Shown: piece after piece, positions 35,096-49,419 of the stretch
How the letters are laid out: the number at the start of each line of letters is the position of its first letter
Position numbering within the stretch: the stretch's first letter is position 1
Assembly (NCBI RefSeq): GCF_010499245.1
Contig: NZ_JAAGOW010000001.1
Coordinates: 4,030,001-4,094,000, forward strand
DNA from: Variovorax sp. WS11
GTDB lineage: Bacteria > Pseudomonadota > Gammaproteobacteria > Burkholderiales > Burkholderiaceae_C
Reading direction: 5' to 3'
Length of the DNA stretch: 64,000 nt
Made by a program: the position numbers and the translations under genes
Notes under the pieces: generated by a model
What the model was told of the DNA's origin: nothing
Seen by the model: only the letters and a program-made list of their open reading frames with translations
The model's database searches: none

Positions 35096-36196
35096 ATGCG
35101 AGTGTCCGCCTCCCCCGAATGCGTCGAGATCCAGCTCGGCGAGCGCAGCTATCCGATCCTGATTGGCAGCGACCTGCTCGGCGACTCAACTCATTTCGAT
35201 GCCGTGCCCGCAGCCGCCACGGCCCTGATCGTCACCAACACCACCGTGGCGCCGCTCTATGGCGAAGCCCTGCGCCGGACGCTGGCCGGCCGCTTCCGGG
35301 CCGTGCATCTGCTGGAACTGCCCGACGGCGAGACGCACAAGGACTGGCCGACGCTGAACCTGATCTTCGACGCCTTGCTGAGTCATGGCTGTGACCGCAA
35401 GACGGTGCTCTTCGCCCTCGGTGGCGGGGTGGTGGGCGACATGACCGGATTCGCCGCAGCCAGCTACATGCGCGGCGTGCCCTTCGTCCAGGTGCCCACC
35501 ACGCTGCTCGCGCAGGTCGATTCGTCCGTGGGCGGCAAGACGGCGATCAACCATCCGCTCGGCAAGAACATGATCGGCGCCTTCTACCAGCCGCGCCTCG
35601 TGCTGTGCGACCTCTCCACGCTGGCCACGCTGCCGCCGCGCGAGCTCAGCGCGGGCCTGGCCGAAATCATCAAGTACGGCCCGATCTACGACATGGCTTT
35701 CTTCGACTGGATCGAGGCGAACATCGAAGCGCTGGTGGGCCGAGACCCGGCGGCGCTGGCGCATGCGGTCCGGCGCAGCTGCGAGATCAAGGCCGCGGTC
35801 GTAGGGCAGGACGAGCGCGAGACCGGCTTGCGGGCGATCCTGAACTTCGGCCACACCTTCGGCCATGCCATCGAGGCCGGCATGGGCTACGGCCGCTGGC
35901 TGCACGGCGAAGCGGTCGGATGCGGCATGATCCTGGCTGCCCATCTGTCGCAACGCCTCGGCGGCGTCGATGCGGCCTTTGTCCAGCGGCTGTCGGCGCT
36001 GGTCGAGCGGGCGGGCCTGCCGGTGACCGCCCCCGCGCTCGGCGCCGAGCGCTACCTAGAGCTGATGCGCATCGACAAGAAATCGGAAGCCGGCGAGATC
36101 CGCTTCGTGGTGATCGACAAGCCCGGCTCGGCCGTCATGCGCAGCGCCCCTGACGCCGTGGTGCGCGAGGTGCTGGCGCAGTGCTGTGCGGACTGA
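35096..36196 (+). CDS. aroB: 3-dehydroquinate synthase
   Basis: A 366-residue NAD- and zinc-dependent enzyme that closes DAHP to 3-dehydroquinate. NAD-binding GGGVVGDMTGFAAA, the substrate loop VPTTLLAQVDSSVGGKTAIN and the metal ligands in LNFGHTFGHAIEAG plus HGEAVGCGM are all present. ATG 35096 is standard. Downstream, dgt starts 16 nt after the stop (a GTG inside the aroB end is an alternative dgt start). Confidence 0.97.
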   Translation: MRVSASPECVEIQLGERSYPILIGSDLLGDSTHFDAVPAAATALIVTNTTVAPLYGEALRRTLAGRFRAVHLLELPDGETHKDWPTLNLIFDALLSHGCDRKTVLFALGGGVVGDMTGFAAASYMRGVPFVQVPTTLLAQVDSSVGGKTAINHPLGKNMIGAFYQPRLVLCDLSTLATLPPRELSAGLAEIIKYGPIYDMAFFDWIEANIEALVGRDPAALAHAVRRSCEIKAAVVGQDERETGLRAILNFGHTFGHAIEAGMGYGRWLHGEAVGCGMILAAHLSQRLGGVDAAFVQRLSALVERAGLPVTAPALGAERYLELMRIDKKSEAGEIRFVVIDKPGSAVMRSAPDAVVREVLAQCCAD

Positions 36197-36212
36197 ATCG
36201 GGCAGCAGGGCG

Positions 36213-37343
36213 ATGAGCCTGGCACGCTACGCCAGCCATCCGGCGCAGTCCCGCGGCCGGCGCCATGCCGAGACGCCGGCCCCCACGCGCGACGCCTTCC
36301 AGCGAGACCGCGACCGCATCGTTCATTCCACGGCCTTCCGGCGACTGGTCTACAAGACCCAGGTTTTCCTCAACCACGAGGGCGATCTGTTCCGCACCCG
36401 CCTCACGCATTCCCTCGAGGTCGCCCAGCTCGGCCGCTCCATTGCGCGCTCGTTGCGCCTCAACGAGGACCTGGTGGAAGCCATTGCACTGGCGCACGAC
36501 CTGGGCCACACGCCCTTCGGCCATGCGGGGCAGGACGCGCTGGATGCCTGCATGGCGGAACACGGCGGCTTCGAGCACAACCTGCAGAGCCTGCGGGTGG
36601 TGGATGCGCTCGAGCATCGCTATCCACAGTACGACGGGCTCAACCTGAGCTTCGAGACGCGCGAGGGCATCCTCAAGCATTGCTCGCGCGCCAATGCCGA
36701 GCGCCTGGAGACAGCCGAGCCGGGCGGGGTAGGGCGGCGTTTCCGCGATCGCACGCAGCCGAGTCTCGAGGCACAGCTGTGCAACCTCGCCGATGAGATC
36801 GCCTACAACGCGCATGACATCGACGACGGCGTGCGCTCGGGGCTCATCGGCCTCGAACGGCTGGGCGAGGTCGCGCTGTTCAGCCGCTACCTGCGCGAGA
36901 CGCTCGACGAGCATCCGCAGCTGCAGGGCCGGCGCGTGCTCTACGAAGCCATCCGCCGCATGCTGAGCGCTCAGGTTTACGACGTGATCGACGCCACGCA
37001 CAGCGCGCTCGAGGCGACGGCGCCCGCCGATGCGGACGCGGTGCGCCGTGCCGCGCCACTGGTGCTCTTCAGCGAGACCATGCGCGCCCAGTCCACCGAG
37101 CTGAAGCAGTTTCTCTTCAGCAACCTCTATCGGCATCCGCGCGTCATGCAAACCACGAGCCGGGCGAAGGATGTGGTGCGCGAGCTGTTCGCGGCCTACA
37201 TCGACGATGCGCAGCAGATGCCGGCGTCCTATGCGCAACGCGACGATCGACATCGCGCGGTGGCCGACTACATCGCCGGCATGACGGACCGCTTCGCGAT
37301 CCGCGAGCACGAACGCATCACGGGACGGCCGTGGAGCGAATGA
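36213..37343 (+). CDS. dgt: Deoxyguanosinetriphosphate triphosphohydrolase-like protein
   Basis: A 376-residue HD-domain phosphohydrolase that splits dNTPs (typically dGTP) into nucleoside and triphosphate. The metal site is visible as H66 in RTRLTHSLEVAQL and the H95-D96 pair in ALAHDLGHTPFGHAG, with the third ligand in CNLADEIAYNAHDIDDG. The N-terminal SRGRRHAE and FQRDRDRIVHSTAFRRL are family hallmarks. ATG 36213 was chosen; a GTG at 36186 overlapping aroB would add nine residues. Overlaps the MFS gene by ATGA. Confidence 0.93.
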   Translation: MSLARYASHPAQSRGRRHAETPAPTRDAFQRDRDRIVHSTAFRRLVYKTQVFLNHEGDLFRTRLTHSLEVAQLGRSIARSLRLNEDLVEAIALAHDLGHTPFGHAGQDALDACMAEHGGFEHNLQSLRVVDALEHRYPQYDGLNLSFETREGILKHCSRANAERLETAEPGGVGRRFRDRTQPSLEAQLCNLADEIAYNAHDIDDGVRSGLIGLERLGEVALFSRYLRETLDEHPQLQGRRVLYEAIRRMLSAQVYDVIDATHSALEATAPADADAVRRAAPLVLFSETMRAQSTELKQFLFSNLYRHPRVMQTTSRAKDVVRELFAAYIDDAQQMPASYAQRDDRHRAVADYIAGMTDRFAIREHERITGRPWSE

Positions 37344-38605
37344 GCGCCATGTCTTCGCATGCACGCATCCCCGCCGCCGCGCTGGCCGTGGTGCTGGCCG
37401 GCGTGGCCGCGGCCCTGCACCTGGGCAAGCTGCCGCCGGCAGTGCCGGCGCTGCAGGCGACGCTGGGCATCGACCTGGTCGAAGCGGGATTCCTGCTGTC
37501 GCTGGTGCAGGTCGCGGGCATGTGCCTGGGCATCGTGTTCGGCCTGATGGCCGACGCCATCGGCTTGCGGCGCAGCATGCTGACAGGCCTGACCGTGGTG
37601 ACCGTTGCGAGCGTGCTCGGCGGCCTCGTCGGGAGCACGGCCGATGCCGGCCCCAGCGCCGTTCGCTGGCTGTTCGCCCTGCGCGCGCTCGAAGGCCTGG
37701 GCTTCCTGCTGGCGGTGATGCCCGGGCCCGGGCTGATCCGCTCGCTCGCGCCGCCGAGCGCAGAGAAGAAGGCCCTCGGCCTCTGGGGCGCCTACATGCC
37801 CTTGGGCGTGGCGCTGGCGCTCCTGCTCGGTCCGGCCTTGATCGCCTGGGGCGGTTGGCCGGGCTGGTGGTGGGTGTTGTCCCTGGTCTCGGCTGCCGTG
37901 GCGCTGTGGGTGCTGCTCGTCGTGCCGGCGGACAGGCGGCCACCCGTCGCGCCGGGAACGCCTTCGTCTTCGCGCTGGTCGGCGCGCTTGTTCGATACGG
38001 CCCGCTCCAGCGGCCCCTGGACACTGGCATCGGCCTTCGCCGTCTATTCCTCGCAATGGATGGCCGTGATCGGTTTTCTGCCCGCGATCTATGCCGACGC
38101 CGGCGTGCCGGCCGCCTGGAACGCGGCGTTGACCGCGCTCGCCGCCGCGATGAACATCGTCGGCAACGTCAGCGGCGGCCGCTTCCTGCAGCACGGCGTC
38201 GCGCCCGAGCGCCTGCTGCGCTGGGGTTTCGTCGCGATGGCGCTGGGCAGCGTCGCGGCCTTTGCCCAGATCGGCCCGGCCGGGAGCGCCGCGAGCCTGC
38301 CGCCCGCGCTGCGTTACCTCGCCGTGTGCCTGTTCTCGCTGGCCGGCGGAATGATTCCGGCGACGCTCTTCATGCTTTCCATCCGGCTTGCGCCAGGTCC
38401 CTCGACGGTCTCGACGACCGTGGGGATGATGCAGCAGGCCTCCTCGCTCGGCCAGTTCATCGCCCCGCCGGTGGTCGCCTGGATTGCCCATCGGGCCGGG
38501 GGCTGGCAATGGACCTGGGTCGTGACCCTCGCCTGCTCCATGGCGGGCCTGGCGCTGGCGGCGCGCGTGGCGCCCGCAAGATCCCGTACGGGCACCGCGA
38601 CATGA
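37340..38605 (+). CDS. Major facilitator superfamily transporter
   Basis: A 421-residue membrane protein with about 12 helices in two halves. The MFS loop 2-3 motif appears as GLMADAIGLRRSM near 65-77; RALEGLGFLLAVMPGPGLIR near 116-135 is the conserved helix 4-5 region. It resembles the cyanate/nitrate-type (NimT/CynX) branch, but the substrate is unknown. The ATG overlaps the dgt stop and the stop overlaps DUF1415, so it is embedded in the coupled chain dgt-MFS-DUF1415-methyltransferase. Confidence 0.85.
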   Translation: MSAMSSHARIPAAALAVVLAGVAAALHLGKLPPAVPALQATLGIDLVEAGFLLSLVQVAGMCLGIVFGLMADAIGLRRSMLTGLTVVTVASVLGGLVGSTADAGPSAVRWLFALRALEGLGFLLAVMPGPGLIRSLAPPSAEKKALGLWGAYMPLGVALALLLGPALIAWGGWPGWWWVLSLVSAAVALWVLLVVPADRRPPVAPGTPSSSRWSARLFDTARSSGPWTLASAFAVYSSQWMAVIGFLPAIYADAGVPAAWNAALTALAAAMNIVGNVSGGRFLQHGVAPERLLRWGFVAMALGSVAAFAQIGPAGSAASLPPALRYLAVCLFSLAGGMIPATLFMLSIRLAPGPSTVSTTVGMMQQASSLGQFIAPPVVAWIAHRAGGWQWTWVVTLACSMAGLALAARVAPARSRTGTAT

Positions 38606-39177
38606 ACAACCATCCTCTCATCACTGCCGAGCAAGCACGGGCGGACACGCAGCGCTGGATCGAGCGTGCCGTGATCGGCCTCAACCTCTGCCCCTTCGCC
38701 AAGGCCGTGCATGCGCGAGGCCAGATCCACTATGCGCTGTACCTGCAGGACGAGCAGGGCGGCTTGATCGACGCCCTGCTCGACGAGGCGCGCGCGCTGG
38801 CGGCCTGCGGCGCTTCCGAGCGCGACACCACCCTCCTGATCGCACCCAACACCTTGGCCGACTTCCTGGACTTCAACGATTTCACCGCCCGTGCCGAGCG
38901 CCGCCTGGCGCGTGCGGGCTTCGAGGGCGAGTTCCAGCTGGCCAGCTTCCATCCGCGTTTCCAGTTCGCCGGAACCGAGCCCGAAGACATCACGAATGCG
39001 ACCAATCGCGCCCCCTACCCGACGTTGCACCTGTTGCGCGAGGACAGCGTGAGCCGCGCCGTCGAGGCCTTTCCCGATGCGCAGGCCATCTTCGGGCGCA
39101 ACATGCAGATCCTGCAGCAGCTCGGCGCCGAGGGCTGGTCGGCCCTGGACGTCGGGCCGGGCGGAGCGCCGCGATGA
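38602..39177 (+). CDS. DUF1415 family protein
   Basis: A 191-residue soluble protein of unknown function. Family hallmarks are WIERAVIGLNLCPFAKAVHA near 19-38 (with a Cys), TTLLIAPNTLADFLDFNDF near 74-92, ASFHPRFQFAGTEPEDITN near 114-132 and NRAPYPTLHLLREDSVSRA near 134-152. The conserved single Cys and His suggest a redox or metal role, but that is speculation. Coupled by ATGA to both neighbours. Confidence 0.85.
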   Translation: MNNHPLITAEQARADTQRWIERAVIGLNLCPFAKAVHARGQIHYALYLQDEQGGLIDALLDEARALAACGASERDTTLLIAPNTLADFLDFNDFTARAERRLARAGFEGEFQLASFHPRFQFAGTEPEDITNATNRAPYPTLHLLREDSVSRAVEAFPDAQAIFGRNMQILQQLGAEGWSALDVGPGGAPR

Positions 39178-40040
39178 ACGGAAAGGCCGTCGCCAAGGCC
39201 TCGAAGGCCGAAGCCGAACTGCAGGAGGTCCTGCGCCCGGGCCAGTCGATGGAGCTGCTGAAGGAACTGCACATCCTCACGCGCGAAGGGCGGCTCAACC
39301 AGGACTCGCGCCGCAAGCTCAAGCAGGTCTACCACCTGTTCCAGTTCATCGAGAAGCTGCTGCTCGAGCTGCCGGAGGAGGGCGCGCACGCCAGCCTGGC
39401 CGACCACGGCGCCGGCAAGTCCTATCTCGGCTTCATCCTCTACGACCTGTTCTTCGGCCCGCGCGGCGGGGGGCGGGTGTACGGCATCGAAACGCGGGCC
39501 GACCTGGTCGACAAATCGCGCGCGCTGGCGAGGCGGCTGGGCTTCGACCGCATGGTCTTCCTCAATATCAGCGCGGCCGAATCCGCCGACGCGGCAGAGC
39601 TGCCGGCCCAGGTCGACGTGGTGACCGCGTTGCATGCCTGCGACACCGCCACCGACGACGCCATCGCATTCGGACTCGCGAAGCAGGCACGCTTCATGGT
39701 GCTGGTGCCCTGTTGCCAGGCCGAGGTCGCGGCCTGCCTGCGCCAGACCAAGGCGCTGTCGCTCTCGCGCACGCCCCTGGCCGAACTCTGGCGCCATCCC
39801 CTGCACACGCGCGAGATCGGCAGCCAGCTCACCAACGTCCTGCGCTGCCTCTATCTGGAGGCCAACGGTTACCAGGTCACTGTCACCGAGCTGGTGGGTT
39901 GGGAGCACAGTTTGAAGAACGAGCTGATCATTGCGCGCCGTACCGGCCAGCGCAAAGCCAGCGCCGCGGCCCGGCTCCAGGAACTGCTCGCCCAGTTCGG
40001 GCTGGAGGCGCTGCTGGAGACGCGCTTCCGCCCGGGCTGA
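39174..40040 (+). CDS. SAM-dependent methyltransferase (RrmJ/METTL25-like domain)
   Basis: A 288-residue protein. After a charged helical N-terminus (residues 1-60), a Rossmann methyltransferase core begins with SLADHGAGKSYLGFILYDLF near 82-101 (SAM glycine motif HGAGKSYLG), VYGIETRADLVDKSRALARR near 107-126 and VDVVTALHACDTATDDAI near 145-162. The catalytic-region LVPCCQAE near 178-185 is typical of the methyltransferase_32 family (DUF2431/METTL25 relatives). The target is unknown. It is the last gene of the ATGA-linked chain that begins at dgt. Confidence 0.8.
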   Translation: MNGKAVAKASKAEAELQEVLRPGQSMELLKELHILTREGRLNQDSRRKLKQVYHLFQFIEKLLLELPEEGAHASLADHGAGKSYLGFILYDLFFGPRGGGRVYGIETRADLVDKSRALARRLGFDRMVFLNISAAESADAAELPAQVDVVTALHACDTATDDAIAFGLAKQARFMVLVPCCQAEVAACLRQTKALSLSRTPLAELWRHPLHTREIGSQLTNVLRCLYLEANGYQVTVTELVGWEHSLKNELIIARRTGQRKASAAARLQELLAQFGLEALLETRFRPG

Positions 40041-40048
40041 TCCTCGCC

Positions 40049-40741
40049 ATGGCCCGCCTTCCACGTCTCACGCTGGCCGAGCAGCCGCACCACGTGATAC
40101 AGCGCGGCAACAACCGCCAGGCCATCTTCGTCGACAACGTCGACCGCGAGATGGTGCTGGCGCTGCTGGGCGAGAACGCGGCGCGCTTCGGCATCGCGCT
40201 GCATGCCTACGTGCTGATGGACAACCACTACCACCTGCTTGCCACGCCGGCGAGCGCGGACGGGCTCCCGTTGTGGATGCAGGCCGTGGGCCGGCGCTAC
40301 GTGCGCTACTTCAACGACCGGCACGGGCGCACCGGCACCCTGTGGGAAGGCCGCTACAAGTCCACGCTGATCCAGACCGAGCGCTACCTGCTGACCTGCA
40401 TGGCCTACATCGACCTCAACCCGGTGCGCGCCGGCATGGTCGCCGAGGCCCGCGACTATCCCTGGTCCAGCCATGCGCACTACGCCGGGCTGCGGCACGA
40501 CAAGCTCTTGACGCCGCACCCGCTCTACTGGTCGCTGGGCAACACGCCCTTCGCCCGCGAGGCCGCCTACGCCGAGATGGTGCGTGGCGGCGTGGCAGGT
40601 GCCGATCAGACCCTGCTCACCGAGGCCACGCTGCACGGATGGGCGGCGGGCGATCGGGACTTCCTCGAGGCGCTGCAGAAGAACACGTCGCGACGGGTCC
40701 TGAAGGCGCGGCCCGGGCGTCCTCCCTCCGACCGAGGCTGA
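40049..40741 (+). CDS. REP-associated tyrosine transposase (RAYT), IS200/Y1 type
   Basis: A 230-residue Y1 single-strand transposase. The HuH metal/nuclease motif is H60-Y-H62 in LMDNHYHLLATP. The catalytic Tyr (probably Y87) lies in RRYVRYFNDRHGRTGTLWEG, and the family's YIDLNPVRAGMV follows. RAYTs are domesticated relatives of IS200/IS605 transposases that process REP hairpins and do not usually move themselves. ATG 40049 begins 8 nt after the methyltransferase stop. An AT-rich tail with the REP-like signature follows at 40785-40860. No inverted-repeat ends or target duplication were seen. Confidence 0.9.
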   Translation: MARLPRLTLAEQPHHVIQRGNNRQAIFVDNVDREMVLALLGENAARFGIALHAYVLMDNHYHLLATPASADGLPLWMQAVGRRYVRYFNDRHGRTGTLWEGRYKSTLIQTERYLLTCMAYIDLNPVRAGMVAEARDYPWSSHAHYAGLRHDKLLTPHPLYWSLGNTPFAREAAYAEMVRGGVAGADQTLLTEATLHGWAAGDRDFLEALQKNTSRRVLKARPGRPPSDRG

Positions 40742-40784
40742 CAGAACAGCTGCGCTCACGGTGTATGAAAGGATGGCGCCTCTG

Positions 40785-40860
40785 CGGCATTTTTAATATG
40801 TCCCTATTTTTTATCCGAGCCAAAGACTCAAGATTTAATGAGAATCTGACCCCAAATAAA
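40785..40860 (+). repeat. REP-like AT-rich element downstream of the RAYT
   Basis: A sharply AT-rich block in a GC-rich genome. It contains the two conserved words usually found beside beta-proteobacterial RAYTs: ATGTCCCTATTTTT near 40798-40811 and GAATCTGACCCC near 40842-40853. A small hairpin AGATT (40831-40835) / AATCT (40843-40847) has a 7-nt loop and abuts GACCCC. Only one copy is present in the window, so copy number elsewhere in the genome is unknown. It ends just before the gltB promoter region. Confidence 0.55.
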
Positions 40861-40865
40861 ACACT

Positions 40866-40881
40866 TGGCATTATTTGTGCA
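40866..40881 (+). promoter_or_regulatory. Candidate sigma-54 (-24/-12) promoter of gltB
   Basis: TGGCATTATTTGTGCA fits the sigma-54 pattern TGGCAC(G)N4TTGCA, with the essential GG (40867-40868) and GC (40879-40880) at the correct 12-nt period. It lies 46 nt upstream of the gltB ATG, and AAGGAG at 40915-40920 is a good ribosome site. A poorer sigma-70 reading (TTGGCA, 17 nt, TATCCT) is also possible from the same bases. Confidence 0.4.
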
Positions 40882-40927
40882 ACGCAATATCCTTCCCCTC
40901 CCTGCGAAAAACTGAAGGAGCGCGCCC

Positions 40928-45670
<4,743 letters not shown>

Positions 45671-45707
45671 GCGCCGCTTGAACGAAGAAAAGAACCAGGA
45701 CATCACG

Positions 45708-47186
<1,479 letters not shown>

Positions 47187-47270
47187 GTGCGCTGAATTAG
47201 GCGGAGATTAGCCCCTTACTTCGGTGGATGGGCACATCCTGTGCTTCATTTATCATGGATGGCTACCGCG

Positions 47271-47301
47271 AGCCGGGGATGCCTCAGGCGCCCCGGCTTT
47301 T
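47271..47301 (+). terminator. Rho-independent terminator between gltD and mlaF
   Basis: Stem AGCCGGGG (47271-47278) / CCCCGGCT (47291-47298), 8 bp perfect, 12-nt loop, then a T-rich end (47298-47301 TTTT). It ends only 9 nt before the mlaF ATG, so it either ends gltBD transcription with the mla promoter inside or below it, or acts as a leader attenuator of the mla operon. Confidence 0.75.
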
Positions 47302-47310
47302 CTGTTGTCC

Positions 47311-48135
47311 ATGAACCCACCCGAGTCCTCACTGGTTGAATTTCGCGATGTCCGCTTCGGCTACGGCGAGCGGGCGATCCTCGACGGCGTCTCCTTCACC
47401 GTGCCCCGCGGCAAGGTGACGGCGCTCATGGGTGCTTCCGGCGGCGGCAAGACCACCGTGCTGCGCCTGGTCGGCGGCCAGGTGCGCGCGCAGCGCGGCG
47501 AGGTGCTGTTCGACGGCCAGGACATCGGCAAGCTGGGCAGCGACGCACTCTATGCCGCGCGTCGCCGCATGGGCATGCTGTTCCAGTTCGGTGCGCTGTT
47601 CACCGACATGAGCGTGTTCGACAACGTCGCTTTCCCGCTGCGCGAGCACACGCAGTTGTCCGAGGCGCTGGTGCGCGACATCGTGCTCATGAAGCTCGAC
47701 GCCGTCGGCCTGCGCGGCGCACGCCAGCTGATGCCCAGCGAGGTCTCCGGCGGCATGGCCCGACGCGTGGCGCTGGCCCGGGCGATCGCGCTCGACCCCG
47801 ACCTGGTCATGTACGACGAGCCCTTCGCCGGCCTCGACCCGATTTCGTTGGGCACTGCGGCGCGCCTGATCCGCCAGCTCAACGACACGCTGGGACTGAC
47901 CAGCGTCGTGGTGTCGCACGATCTGGAAGAGACCTTCCGCATTGCCGACCACGTGATCATCCTGGCCAACGGCGGCATCGCCGCACAGGGCCGGCCCGAG
48001 GAGGTGCGCGCGAGCGGCGATCCGCTGGTCCACCAGTTCGTCAATGCGCTGCCCGACGGGCCGGTGCATTTCCACTACCCGGGCGTCCCGGTGGAGCAGG
48101 ACTTCGGCAACAACGCGCATGGGGAACGAGGATGA
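47311..48135 (+). CDS. mlaF: Phospholipid transport ATP-binding protein MlaF
   Basis: A 274-residue ABC ATPase powering the MlaFEDB complex at the inner membrane. Walker A GASGGGKTT is at 41-49, with the ABC signature VSGGMARRVALARAI, Walker B LVMYDEPFAGLDP and the switch His in VVSHD. LFQFGALFTDMSVFDNVAFP is typical of the MlaF/MKL group. The ATG lies just after a terminator hairpin; the stop overlaps mlaE by ATGA. Confidence 0.96.
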   Translation: MNPPESSLVEFRDVRFGYGERAILDGVSFTVPRGKVTALMGASGGGKTTVLRLVGGQVRAQRGEVLFDGQDIGKLGSDALYAARRRMGMLFQFGALFTDMSVFDNVAFPLREHTQLSEALVRDIVLMKLDAVGLRGARQLMPSEVSGGMARRVALARAIALDPDLVMYDEPFAGLDPISLGTAARLIRQLNDTLGLTSVVVSHDLEETFRIADHVIILANGGIAAQGRPEEVRASGDPLVHQFVNALPDGPVHFHYPGVPVEQDFGNNAHGERG

Positions 48136-48914
48136 GCTGGTATCGGCCTGCCGATCTGGGGTTCGCCGCGCGCTCCAAGCTGAGCGATCTCGGCATGGGC
48201 GCGCGCCTGTTCCTGCGCCTCACGCTGCGCGGCGCGCGCAGCCTGCGCCGCTTCGGCCTGGTGCGCGACCAGATCCACTTTCTCGGCAACTACTCGCTGG
48301 CCATCATCGCGGTCTCCGGCCTCTTCGTCGGCTTCGTGCTCGGGCTGCAGGGCTATTACACGCTGCAGCGCTATGGCTCCTCCGAAGCGCTGGGCCTGCT
48401 GGTGGCGCTGAGCCTGGTGCGCGAGCTCGGCCCCGTGGTCTCGGCCCTGCTCTTCGCGGGCCGCGCGGGCACCTCGCTGACTGCGGAGATCGGCCTCATG
48501 AAAGCCGGCGAGCAGCTCAGCGCCATGGAGATGATGGCGGTCGACCCGGTGCAGCGCATCCTGGCGCCGCGCTTCTGGGCCGGCGTGATCACCATGCCGC
48601 TCTTGGCGGCCGTGTTCAGCGCGGTCGGCGTGATCGGCGGCTGGGTCGTCGGCGTGCTGATGCTGGGCGTCGACCCGGGCGCCTTCTGGGGCCAGATGCA
48701 GGGCGGCGTCGATGTCTGGCGCGACGTGGGCAACGGCGTGGTCAAGAGCATCGTCTTCGGCTTCACCGTCACCTTCATCGCACTGCTGCAGGGCTTCGTG
48801 GCCCAGCCGACACCCGAGGGCGTTTCGCGTGCGACCACCCGCACGGTGGTCGTCGCCTCTCTCGCGGTGCTGGGGCTCGACTTCCTGCTCACCGCCATGA
48901 TGTTCAGTATCTAG
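48132..48914 (+). CDS. mlaE: Phospholipid transport permease MlaE
   Basis: A 260-residue inner-membrane permease with five to six hydrophobic segments. It carries the MlaE family stretch LVRELGPVVSALLFAGRAGT near 95-114 and EIGLMKAGEQLSAMEMMAVD following it. It makes the lipid channel of the Mla ABC transporter. Coupled to mlaF; mlaD follows after 16 nt. Confidence 0.96.
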   Translation: MSWYRPADLGFAARSKLSDLGMGARLFLRLTLRGARSLRRFGLVRDQIHFLGNYSLAIIAVSGLFVGFVLGLQGYYTLQRYGSSEALGLLVALSLVRELGPVVSALLFAGRAGTSLTAEIGLMKAGEQLSAMEMMAVDPVQRILAPRFWAGVITMPLLAAVFSAVGVIGGWVVGVLMLGVDPGAFWGQMQGGVDVWRDVGNGVVKSIVFGFTVTFIALLQGFVAQPTPEGVSRATTRTVVVASLAVLGLDFLLTAMMFSI

Positions 48915-48930
48915 AAAACAAAGGCACTCC

Positions 48931-49419
48931 ATGCAACGTTCCAAGAATGACGTCTGGGTCGGCCTGTTCGTGCTCATCGGCGCGGCAGCGCTGCTGTTCC
49001 TCGCGCTGCAGTCCGCCAATCTGCTGAGCTTGAACTTCCAGAAGACTTACTCCGTCAGCGCCCGCTTCGACAACATCGGCGGGCTCAAGCCGCAGACCGC
49101 AGTCAAGAGCGCGGGCGTGGTGGTCGGCCGTGTCGAATCGATCACGTTCGACGACAAGAATTTCCAGGCCAGCGTCACGCTCGCGTTGCAGAGCCGTTAC
49201 AGTTTCCCCAAGGACAGCTCCCTCAAGATCCTGACCAGCGGCTTGCTCGGCGAGCAGTACATCGGGATCGAGGCGGGCGCCGAGGAGAAGACCCTTCAAG
49301 CCGGTGACACCATCACAGCGACGCAGTCGGCGGTCGTGCTGGAGAACCTGATCGGACAGTTTCTCTACAGCAAGGCGGCTGACGGCAGCACGCCATCGGG
49401 CAGCAGCAACAAGAAATGA
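48931..49419 (+). CDS. mlaD: Outer-membrane lipid asymmetry MCE protein MlaD
   Basis: A 162-residue protein with an N-terminal membrane anchor (WVGLFVLIGAAALLFLALQ near 10-28) and a single MCE domain (VSARFDNIGGLKPQTAVKSA near 42-61, then VTLALQSRYSFPKDSSLKIL and the GLLGEQYIGIE turn). Hexameric MlaD carries phospholipids between MlaC and the MlaE channel. The C-terminal tail is Ser/Gly-rich. Stop overlaps mlaA by ATGA. Confidence 0.96.
   Translation: MQRSKNDVWVGLFVLIGAAALLFLALQSANLLSLNFQKTYSVSARFDNIGGLKPQTAVKSAGVVVGRVESITFDDKNFQASVTLALQSRYSFPKDSSLKILTSGLLGEQYIGIEAGAEEKTLQAGDTITATQSAVVLENLIGQFLYSKAADGSTPSGSSNKK

Noticed and set aside
40049..40741. Complete mobile insertion sequence around the transposase
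   Set aside because: No terminal inverted repeats, target duplication or second transposase gene; the protein type (RAYT) is normally immobile.
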